Shown: positions 1 to 12,100 of the stretch, one piece after another
How the letters are laid out: each line of letters starts with the position of its first letter
Numbering within the stretch: the stretch's first letter is position 1
Assembly (NCBI GenBank): GCA_025267735.1
Contig: CM046307.1
Location: forward strand, 61,685,395-61,749,394
DNA from: Mactra quadrangularis
Lineage: Eukaryota; Mollusca; Bivalvia; Venerida; Mactridae
Direction of reading: 5' to 3'
DNA length: 64,000 nt
Program-made: the position numbers and the translations under genes
Notes under the pieces: generated by a model
The model's database searches: none
What the model was told of the DNA's origin: nothing
The model's input: the letters and a program-made list of their open reading frames with translations, nothing else

Positions 1-105
1 ATGATGATTTATGTGACAGTAATTCTGTTTGTGTTGATATACCAGGGACATTTGTATGCAAGTGTAATCAAGGGTACTTTAAAACAGGAACTGGTCAATG
101 CAAAG
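1..105 (+). CDS. Exon: EGF-like module (partial)
   Basis: Read from base 3, this encodes an EGF module of the form DDLCDSNSVC...GTFVCKCNQGY, with the Cys spacing of a calcium-binding EGF repeat. It ends in phase 1 before GTATGT at 106. The exon begins upstream of the window, so its left edge is only the window edge. Confidence 0.75.
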
Positions 106-3100
106 GTATGTTGTTTTAGATATTGATATATAATAATAAGCTTATAACTCGTATCAATTATTTGTTCTTCATTGTACTTATTAATAAATGCGGCGGATAG
201 ACGTGATATACATCAAACTTCTACAGTTATTAATTTTACTTAATTAGTAGTTGTCAAACGACTGTCACTGCGTGCTTTGGGGTCTATGTTATCTGGACTT
301 GAATTATGCAAAGGAACTTCTTACTATATTGCAAGAAACCATTTGTTAATCGGTATCCATGTTAGTGGAATGATATAATTTTAACTTTTGACCGTAGCAC
401 TTCAAATTAAGGAAAAAAGAACCAGACAGATTGAAAGCAATAAACTATAGTAGTCCAATGAATCTTATATCAATGTCCATTAACTTACTACACTTAACCA
501 ATGTTCTAACTGCACCGATGATATTATTTGCATTTTTTCTTATACTATAAAAGCTATCGTTTTGAAACTTTGAGCACACACGGAAAAATTACATTTTATT
601 GTAATGATACTTTATATATGAAAATAAACATCTGCATATCAAAGAAAATGTGACTTTACAAAGGTAGGGAGCGTAATCAAAAGTTACAATATTGGTGTAA
701 TCCTTATTTGCTCGATTAACGCTTGCTATCGTTGTCTTAGGAATAAAATAAAATTTGTAAACAAGCCTAAGGCAGTCTGTCTTATTCGTAGAAGATTCTG
801 CGCCGTAATTGTTGTAGATAAGCCATTGGATTACGATATACTGTCTTTACCATAGGGTTGATGTCCGAAGACTTTGACGGCTAATCCAGTACATCAACAC
901 TCATCTGTCGGAGGAACTATTTTGTCGGTCAGACAGAATGCACAGACGCACTATCATGCATGCGTATCATGTTGCAATCCAGTTTCTGGGGCGTCCATGA
1001 CGACCAATTATAGCCCTCGCTGTTTTCGCCACAGTGCGCCTCTTATTCCGTGAGTGGCTTGAAATCAAAAGTAAGCCGTGACGTTGCGTAGTGACTTTTG
1101 GCGAAGTCATTTTCTGATGTCATGCAAACTGCCGGTTCTGTTGTACGTAGCCATTTGGTTCACGATAGGACGCGTCTGAACATTCATAATCCTAGCTACA
1201 TGAGAGTCAAAAGTAGGTATTTATCGACAAGACAATTGCGTATCATACGGCTCAATACAATGTGTGATTACAAAAACATCGTACCTGGCTTTAGGACATA
1301 AGGTGCTGAACAAGCCCACACCTGGAGACCTTTCTTCAATAGACATGCGTGCCACTTTATGTTTTTTTACATAGAACATACGACAGGCTGTACATTTACC
1401 ACGTGGCATTGATATCCCGCCAAAATATGCCGTGCACGTGCACAAAAACCGTACGCATGAGCCCGTGGGTACTAAGCACGTCCAATGTCATTGTAAAAAC
1501 ACATAAGACATGTAGCTTGTGTTGTATTAACCCCGAGTATAAAATATTGTGCAATTTTGATCATTTGTTAAAACATTATACGCATTTAAAATAAATCGGT
1601 GTAGTTAGGACATTGGTTAAGTGTAATGCATTAAATCTTAGACGCAGAATGTCACGATATCCTACCATGTCGTTATAACAAGAAAAAGGCACAAACTTTT
1701 TTAGTTTATATCTTTAAATTACGTCATGCCATAATCCATTATAAATTTGTATGATAAAACAACCCTTTAAACGTTTTATATTACCATAAAAACTACTAGT
1801 AAATCTGTAAATTATTGCGAGTGTCATTTATAGAAGTGTTTGCTAAATTTGAAAAGTATACTTATAAGCCTCATTTGATAACTATCAATTTCGATGTTTA
1901 GTAATTTTTCTGTTAAGCAAATATTGTTCCATTTCAGTTTGTAATGCTTTCTATTTTGGGGAAGAATGTTCTACTGAATGTAGTTGTGACCAAGAAAATA
2001 CTGAAATGTGCAATAATGTTAATGGAGAGTGTACGTGTTCCAAGGTATGATAAATCTCAAAAGAATAAACAGAGTAGTTCGAAAAGCAGCACTTAAAACA
2101 CAGACTACATAGACAGACAAAGAGCTAAAGAGAGAATTTTAAAAGTGTTGTTGTTTAAAAGGAAGCCACAAACTAAATACAAAGCAAATACCCAAAGAGT
2201 TTCCGCACTAGAAACGTACAGCGGCACAATCATTGGAGTTTCAAGCAGGTTTAAGGGTGCATCTAGAACACATTTTAAGAACTGTTTAATTTATTTGCAG
2301 CTTAAATGAAAGGCCACTTAACAGAAAACAGTGGTTCATTCGCCAAGTACTCCTTAAGCTAGCTACATTTTATGCAGATGCCACCTCCACTTACCTCCTT
2401 ATAATGCATTTACAATCCGTTTTGTTTCTTTTTTAAGCTATGTCAGGGATATAATGATATATGAGAATATTTCCTTTGTTGTGTGAAAAGTATTTTTCGA
2501 AATTTTCATTGACAGGGTTGGAGCGGTGCAAATTGCACTGACAATATTGACGAATGTGTCAACACAACCATATGTTTACATAAAGCTAATTCGTCCTGTA
2601 TCGACACAAATGGTTCATACGTATGCACATGTAATGATGGCTATCATCCACAGGGTAACCGATGCTTAGGTGAGTGAAATAGCCAACATTTACCACTGTG
2701 TCAATAGTTTCTTAGATTTGAGTACATGGCTGGTAAACATGTTTATTTTTACTAATATCTGAATACTGTAGTTATATAATTGTAAATATTAAATTTTTGT
2801 ACTATCGTCTAATTTGTTAATTTAATCCGTTATACGTCACATATACACTCAGTCTTTAAATAATAAATTGTATTTTATAAGTTTATTTACTCAAAAGTGA
2901 TGCTGTATATTGGGATAAACTTTCAAAAATATTTAATGCAAACAAGTTGTTTCCGAAACTAGATATCTCCACATCTAAAGTGTTCCAATGTTTACTTCAA
3001 TATATCTGGAGACAATTGTCATTGCATAGCTGCATATCCAAAATAACAAAGTTTATATCAAAACTTACTGCAAATTAAGAAACCTACCGACATAAAACAT

Positions 3101-6100
3101 TCTTATTCAGTAAGTTTGATGGTGAAATGACAGTAATAGCGTTTGAGGTAACTATGGTTAAGTTGTTTCAACTAAAATGTGAATATGAATAAAACGTAAT
3201 TAACGTCATCAACATAACCAATTTAGGTAACATAATTGAGTAGTAAAAAAATCTTATGGTAAGTCTCAAACATGCTTCTAAACCATTAGAGCATCCTACC
3301 ATTTATACATTGAAACTATGTTTTGTTTCCAAACTCATTACAGAAATAGACGAATGTTTCGAGGGTACAGTAAATTGTACACAAGAGTGTGTTAATGAAC
3401 CTGGAAGCTATATGTGCCAATGTTTTGCTGGATTTGAAGGGAATTGGAATGATTGTGAAGGTAAGGTTTTAAAACATGAATTTCCTTTTCTGTCAATAAT
3501 AATGAAGTTGTTATCAATATTCTTCTGTTGACAGTGTTTAAGTTTAATTTGGTAGAAAACTGTATAAAATTTGATAAAACATTATGAAAAGTCCATTATT
3601 TTGATTTCAAGTTGTAATTGTGCTCTTGTCAATTTACTTTTAAAATGTGAATACGAGTAAAACTTAGTTAAGGTCATAAAAATAACTGACTTATTTAACA
3701 TAAATATGTGAAATCTTCCAATTCTGAAAAATTTGCTTGACTGTTCGAACGACATTTGCCTCAAACTAGAATTATTTTCATACAATATTTCAGTTTGCAA
3801 CAATAATACATTTGGCTTCAACTGTTCCGAAACATGTCCTTGCAACATTACGAACTCTGTAGATCGTAATCAGACGTGTAATCCTACAAATGGAACATGC
3901 GTATGTCTAGATAATTGGAAAGGTATTAGATGTAACGAAGATGTTAATGAATGTGCTAACAATATGGATAATTGTCATGAAAGTAACAACACTGGATGTC
4001 TCAACACAGTCGGCGGATACTTGTGCGTGTGTCTTAAAGGTTTTGTTCAAAACATTACAACAGGTCAATGTGAATCAGGTTTGTGACTATTCAGATTTTA
4101 TACAAGTTTACACGTTTATATGACACAGTCAGTACATATACATGAAATATAAGGTTAACAAGCAAAGTTGATACAATGGCTGTGTTGGATAGTGATTAAA
4201 TAATAAAATGATCTAACAAGATAGTAAATGTATACATCAAGTAATATTGTCATATCTATACTAACAATAATTAGCCAGAAGGTCTAAAGCCAAGTTGTTT
4301 ACATTAATTTATTTTATAGTAATTTAATACAATGTTAATAAAACTAGTACGATTATTTATTTTACATGTTACGTACGTTCATAATATTGGAAAAGGTAAG
4401 TGTATTTTATTGTAACGTTTTATATCACAGGTAGTAAGCGTTTTCTAGGGTCATTGATATAGGTACAATTAAATATCTAGTGGTATTCATTCATTTTTAC
4501 TTAAACTGTTTGTTTGATCTGGAGATTGTATATGTAGCGGCTTTGTAAATAACCTTTTTTAAATTCTCTTATCAGCATTATTTTTATTTAAAAGTTTTAA
4601 AGAAACCTTTTGCATTTTTTTAAACGGATATTAACGATACCCGTTGTCACATTAAATATTCAGCAATGATGATTTTTAGTTGTTCGCTTGTCGAACAACT
4701 ATATACGCCAATTTGAGAAATCGGTGTAGCAACCTTATTACGGATTCTACTTTTTTTGAGGTACACGACGGGGCTCAACTCTTCAAACCTATGATATACA
4801 GAGTTTTCATTAATTGTTCGAAGAATAACTATATACGCCAATTTTGAGAAATCAGTGTAGCAAGCTTACTACAAAATCTACTTTTTGAGGTACATAAAGG
4901 AACTCAAATCTTCAAGCATGTGTATGAATGAGAAAGGTTTTAACAATTAAATTGTAATAATTACATTTAATCAAACACTGAAAATATATTCGACAGTGAA
5001 GATTCCCTGTGGTGAACCCCAATTCGAAAGGGTGTGACGCATTAATCTCTCATTCTATACGCATACGATAAAACATATCTTGGCTCAGACGCTTAACTCA
5101 TATCGCACAACAACAACGCGCAGGAAGTAGTGCGGCGTATACATGAATATAAAACCGTTGTATGTTTTTTTTTCTTTTTTAAAAAAGATAAAATCATGAT
5201 GATTAAATTGTAAAAAATGCTGGCTTATAACTACAGGAATACTTATCCATATATACATATTAGTAACATATACAATTAATTTGTGTGAACATTCAATTGT
5301 ATTTCCCTTTACTCTTCTATGGTTATTATACCTGTGCAATTATAGGAGTATGCATTGTTATCAATTTCTAAATTAGATTTACCTGAACATTGGGATATCG
5401 GTATTTTTGATAATCGAATTAAAATTGGATTTTCATGTATAGTTTACAAGTACAAATGGCACCATTTTGAAGATACTTTTCATACAACGAAAGCTCTGCA
5501 GTCTATGTTTCAAGAAACGAAATCTTATTCTACATATTTTGTCACATTTTTGAGCACATTAAGTGACCGAAGCACAACATGTTTTCTCTGTCGAAGAACT
5601 CCAGTGCCTTTAGCGCTTTGATTTGAAGTTAAAAACGTACTTGCTGTAAATTGTGCTATACTGCTTACGTATTTTCAACTCTCAGTGCGATAGTAACTAA
5701 ATAACTTTACACTACAGCTGTATTTAATTGTTCGATACCCAACAATAGATTAGTCAGATTCGTATCGGTTTTAGTTTTATATGAATCAATAATGTTTTAA
5801 GTCCTATCCACTTTATGTTTCAGAAATTTTGGAAAATGTTACTTTACCAAGTAAGTATTAACTAATTTAGATCAAGTACTCTTATTTTAGTTATATTTGG
5901 TCCGTTTATTGCTTAAAACAAGTTGTTTCTTTGCTACGATAGTTCACTTTAATGGACTGTTGTCATTTGGCACTGAAGCTGTATGGTAATCATTTACAAT
6001 TCAATGAAAAGTGGTCATCTAATACAGTGATTAGTTTTAAGTGCCTGTTCAAGATTAATTTAGTATCAATGTGCACAGGAATATTTTGTTATTAGATAAG

Positions 6101-9100
6101 TGATTTGATATAAGCCCTATTATTTTCCAAGGACAGTCGTATTGGCCCGAGGCCGAGGGGTAATAGGACTGTCCCGAGGAAATATCTACTTAATAACATT
6201 TTTTGATAACTGCTTAAAGACTTACGGACATTGAACTGAATCCGGATCTTCACAAAAACAACTGTTTGTTTACCTGTTGACGTTCGTCGGCATTTGGACC
6301 GTTTTTCTACAAATTGTGACGAAAAAGACAGACTAAAAACGATCCATGCCGAAAACGTACCGTTATGTACGAGTCTCCACTATGTCAAACATTTGACTGC
6401 TACCGGTCTCTTCGGGAGAGAATCAATTATAATTTGGGTTTGAACTCCATCAAAATACAAAATGGCCGTCATTATATGCGATACTACTTACTGATATTGG
6501 CCCTGTTTTGTCAACCAATCAGAGCGCAGAAATCTGTTATTGGCCCTAAGGCCAATGAGTGTTATTGACCCTAAAACAGATTTCGGCCCGGTTTTTAGTT
6601 TTATTAAACAGATTTTGCAGTATTCTGCAGTGAATTTGCCACTTGGCAAATAGCACAACAATATTTAATAATTACCGTTATTAAATAACTATGCGTTGTT
6701 TGTCCTGTAAAGTGCCAAATTCACTGCACAATACTGCAAAAATTGTTTAATAAAGGTGAAAATAAGGTCGAAATCTGTTATAGGGCCATTGACACTTGTT
6801 GGCTCTGGTCTAATAACAAATTGCTGCACTCTGATTGGTTAATAAAACAGGGCCAATATCAAAATATGGTCCGTCTGTTAGTAGTTATTAGATTAAAGTG
6901 TCATTAAATAAATGATTTGATATACGATATTTCTGACACTGTATCTCATTCAGAAGTAAGTTGCCTGCTCAACGTTACCCAACGTTATAGATACTGTAGA
7001 ATGCGCATTATTGCAAATAGGGATTTCTTTCTCAACCGGATCATAAGCATAATTCTCCATAGTAACAGTGTTTAATATTTTTCTAGATATGTTTGTGAAT
7101 AAAAATTTATGAAACCTTTCCGGATACTTTTCTAACACCCCTCGTAGGCCCTGTTATTTTTCCTAGAGACCAATACGACTGCCCGTTTAAAAAATAACCC
7201 TTATTTAATAATATATGTTATTGTTTCAGATGGCTGGGTGGCAGTATCCTACTCAATATCTATCAATGTGTCTTTACCTCCAAATTTTGATCTTACACTG
7301 GCTCCGTCGTATGATATCGTTGAACAGAATGTTATTACGGCGGTGAGTTTTTTGAATTTTTAATGTCTGAAACTAAACGTTGATATATATTTTTGTAGTT
7401 TAAACGCGACAAACTTAGTTAAAATACTAACAGATCAATTTAAAGTAGGAAAATTTGTACAAAATTGCCATGTGTGTTTATTTATGACTTACTTTTTATG
7501 CACATAGTGTTTTCTATTTGTAATTGGCTGAAATTCTTAAAGATATCAGTCAAATATGGTTTAAGAAAGCTATTGTGATAACACCATCAAATAAAATTCT
7601 CTTCGACATTTTCGTTCCCTAACGTTTCACTGTGATACTTATTTTTGTTTTAAATAACGCTTAACATGTATACTTTTCATTTTCAGTTAGAAAACTTCAT
7701 TGGAGAATATACTGATGGTGATATTAAAATCATCATTTCTGAGATAAGGTATACTTTCCAGTTATTATCTGTGACGGTTGTGTATTGCTTGATGACGGCA
7801 TTTTGTATAATTTTTAAGCGATTTCGAAAGCTGACGGACATATTTAAAAGATGCGCTGTAACCCGTATTCTGGTCCTTTTCCGTATTATCGTAATCAAAG
7901 CATCTCAAGAACGATTTTACAATGGAAAACAAATGTTTAATTTATCTAATGTAATTTTTGTTTTCATTTATGTAAAAGGTATTCATTTACACAACGACGG
8001 TGTTGAAATTTGCTCTTGATAAAATGTACGCTTTACCTTTGTACTTTCACTCATAGCCAGTTCAATAGTGTCGAATCAATAAATAACACTTTTTAAAGTA
8101 CAAAATAGTAGTAAAATATGATATAGAATTTGTCAACTTCATTGTGACATTTGTGAATAGTACTGCTGATTTTCAATAGTTGCTAATTTATCTTAAGAAT
8201 TGGTATTTACATGAGTGAATTTACAACATTATGTTTTCAAAAGTCAGTAGCGCATACAGTTACACCGCCTATTTGATTACTCGATATTTATTAAATACTT
8301 CTCGTACATAGATACATATAACTTTATTTTTGATTGTAAGTACTAAGGTTCGGTGGTGAGTGTCTAAATCAGCGACTTACTTTATGCACGTCGGACGATT
8401 GAATAAAGTTTAATAAGAAAATTAAGCAACATACAATACGATATTATTTTGTAGGTATGGTAGTATAGAAGTTGATTATCTAGTGTCATATGATAGTAAG
8501 AATTCTGATATTGGTGACCAGCTGGCTTATGCTGCTGTAGATTTGGCTGCTGGAAAAGATATTGTGTATGATGGACAGACTGTCTCAGTGAGAAGTAGTA
8601 AGTAATAGAATTCTTGATGAAATAACTTCATGTCACCCTTTACTTGATAATATTGAATGCAAATCACACGTACATCCAAAACAAAAAACTTATGACATTG
8701 ACATTGTCATTTTAAAGTCTTTTTTTGTCACAGTGACCTTGGAAAATGTTATTTACTTCTATAATACTATCTATTTTGGCTAGATTGTCGAACAAGTTCT
8801 TACAACTTAAATACTTTTATTTCGAGTTTGCTTCTTAATGGAAGCAGCGCTGAGTTTAACGAAGTTTTTTTGTAAAAAACGGCGAGATAGATGTGAGATA
8901 TGAGTTGAAACAACGAGGTGCTTGTCATGCAATGATTAAGTATCCAGCGTCGTAACCGCTAGGCCTCACCTGATCGATAATAAAATATTTCAAAGTTCTT
9001 TTATTCGTTTAATTGTAACTTTAAGTCTCATGTTTGTTCATGTCAATATCTCTTTTAACCACTTACAGCGGAATTTAACAGTGGTACTGACCCCTGTGTT

Positions 9101-12100
9101 ATTTATACAAGCGTAATAGGCTGTGTCCCACCTAATGTATGTGTGGTTATAGATGGGTCGCCAGTTTGTAGGTAAGATTTATTCAGATTTATAACTTGCG
9201 CTTCTTATGGCTTTGTTTTTTTCTCAGATTGTACTGGTCAGACTTCTCAAGTGCTGGTTATATTTCTAGTATTTTCTACCTCCACATTAATATAAAATAA
9301 TACCAATTAAGGATTTTATTATTCTATTATTAAATTCCTAAATTTGTATAAAATTCAACACAGAAATAAAATAAACACTATCTTCCTAATTGTATAACTT
9401 GCATGGCTTGTCTAACTCTGTAGACACGACCTTTCGAGTATTTCATCTGCAAAGGATATGCATGAATCTCTTTCACCAGATCGGGATCAAGTATGATCGG
9501 TTGCTTGGATCCGGGAACTGGGAATCTATGAGATTATTCGTAAATTTCGACAACACTTGTACTTTGTAATGGCAGTAATATTATTCTTAGTAAGTCTTTG
9601 AGTAACTGATCTATCAACATGTCACAGTAATCATGAGAACTACATACATTTCAGTAATGTGCATCAGTGCGTATATTTTGTTATATTTGTACGGAGCCCC
9701 TAAAGTGACATTGTGAAATACATTTTTTATTTTCACAACTTTTTTATTTCGTTCAAACGAAATTATTTTTCGTTTAAACGAAATAGTTGTGAAAATAGAA
9801 AAAGTAAATGTCACTTTAGGGGCTCCGTAATAATAATGACTTATATCACATAGTTTTTGAAACTTTGCGACATTCTTAAACTAGATTTTTTATTTTCAGA
9901 TATGAAATTAAAGCTGGTAAGACCTTTTAGCATAATTGACAAAAATGTAGAAAAAAGATTTTGAGATTCATTATCATAAATTGTACTCTGAGGCTTTGCT
10001 CTCTTATATGTAATGCGTTTTGATATTGTCCCTTTATGCGAAACCTTTCGGCTTTTACTGTTCTATACACTACTTTCAGATAATCAAGAGAGGCGCCATT
10101 GAAGTCAATGAAGGTTAGACTAAAACGCGCACATACTTTTTGTGACAATACAGCTAGATACGACTTATTTTTTGCGCTCTATGAGTCTTTGCAAAAAAAA
10201 TATTGTTGCATTATGTAGAGTTTTAAAGTATTTGTACATCTGTCAGTTCTATTAGATTTTATGTTTGATAATTTATTGTCTAAGTTTGCATTTGACAAAG
10301 AATCATTTGGCAATCATTTAAAGTAGTTATTTATGATTGGACTTGGAAACTTGGTCATGGATATAAATTCAACGGGTGATGTGAATATTTTCGTGGGTTT
10401 AACATGGTCAAATTTTCAAGGACATTTTCAACGACATTAACATTTTAACACGAAATAAAATTAATTGTTTTCTTTGTTTCTTATTAAAGAGAAAATAATC
10501 AGCATATTAAACAATGGAAATGTTAAAAAACGTTTATTAACCCTTTACTGGTTGCGACATGTGTGAAAAGTAGCCATTTTTTTCACCATTACGCGCTAGG
10601 GCTATTTCAAGATGCTCTAATTTCATTACTAGTTATCATACAGATATGCAACTTAGCAAAATTATTCCCTGGGTGAATGACTTTCAGAAAAAAACAGAAA
10701 AACAAAAAATGCAATTTTCGCTCTTTTTCCAGCCCACATTTGCACTTCAAACAGTAATATTTTCCAAAATTGAGGTCTAGAGTGACAGGTCTTTTCAGAA
10801 TTTGAAAACATGTTATCTTATCAGCATTTGTCGCCATTTTACTGCACTCAATGACCCCGATCTTTTCAGGCGATGAGGGGCACTGCGCCCCCTTCAAAGC
10901 CCAGCAACAAAGGGGGGCATATCCCCTCTTCGTAATCCCCCTGAGACATCTTTTGGTGGGGGAGGCGCGCGAAAAAGAGCTCATTTTTTTAGGGACAACT
11001 GTCCTTCAGTGAAATTCACTAAATCCAGTTGAAAAAAAAACCGTTTTCAAGGCGGTGGCGGCCAATTTGGAGGAAGGGACTATACACGTAAAAATGCGGG
11101 ATTGAGCGGTTAAGGGTTAAAATGTAAATATGTATTTGTCTATGTATGTTCATGACCAGAAGCCTGATTAATAGAATTCGTGCTAACTAAACGTATTGTA
11201 TTGTATAGAGTGTATTTTAACCTGTCAAAAAGTCAATATCATTTCACACTTGGTCGTTTAATAAACAGGTATAAGGTGTTGTGCAACTACTAATTCACCG
11301 TGAGACGAACTATGAAAAGGTATATGAATTTTTTGACAGGTTAAAAATCTTATCTGTAAAATACATGTAGTATCAAGTTCCATGGATTCCTTTTCAAGTG
11401 TTTTGTCCTGTTTATATACATTCGTATTTTCTTTGAAGTATAAGATATTGTTCTACTTAAAAAATTTGTTTTCTTTTACTTTAGGTAACCATGGTTTGAT
11501 AATATATCTGAGTGTATTCCTATCACTAGCTTTAATACTAGTTGTACTGCTAGCGGTATGTGGTTTATTACTCCGTAAAAAAATGGCGAGGAAGAAATTA
11601 CAGAAACAAGAACTAATGTAAGACGAATTTGTTTTGAATAACCCTAACCTTTTCTCTTTTTTTGCTGTTAGACATTCTTTATAATTTTACTTGTATGGCT
11701 TCAATGAATTGTTTAGATTATTTGCCTTTTATCGTATTGCAAAGTAACATAGGTAAAGGTTTATTTCATTTAATCAAAACTAAATTATATGTTTATATTT
11801 AAAAAATCGCTTTAAAAGTTGGAAAGTTTCAGTTTGTTTTGAATTCTGTTGCGTTAAACATGTTCAGTCGACTTTAAAGACTTGTTCGATAGCCAGTGAT
11901 TAAGATCCCCTTCAAGAAGGCGACTTTCAGAATAGACATTGCAATTTGGTTAAATTAAGTAATAAGTAGTGAATCTTTTGTTGTTTTTTAATCATAACAG
12001 TTCCTCTGGTGGGATTCGACCCATTGACCTCTCGATCTTTTAGCATCTTATGTCCATTGACTACTGCTCCTACGCTTTCAATAAGATTGCAAAATGCCAT

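Noticed and set aside
830..1560. Possible extra exon or transposon in the first intron
   Set aside because: Composition differs from its surroundings, but no domain, inverted ends or splice-consistent frame was found.
7666..8019. 117-codon ORF
   Set aside because: Read-through of the SEA exon at 7,687-7,748 into its intron.
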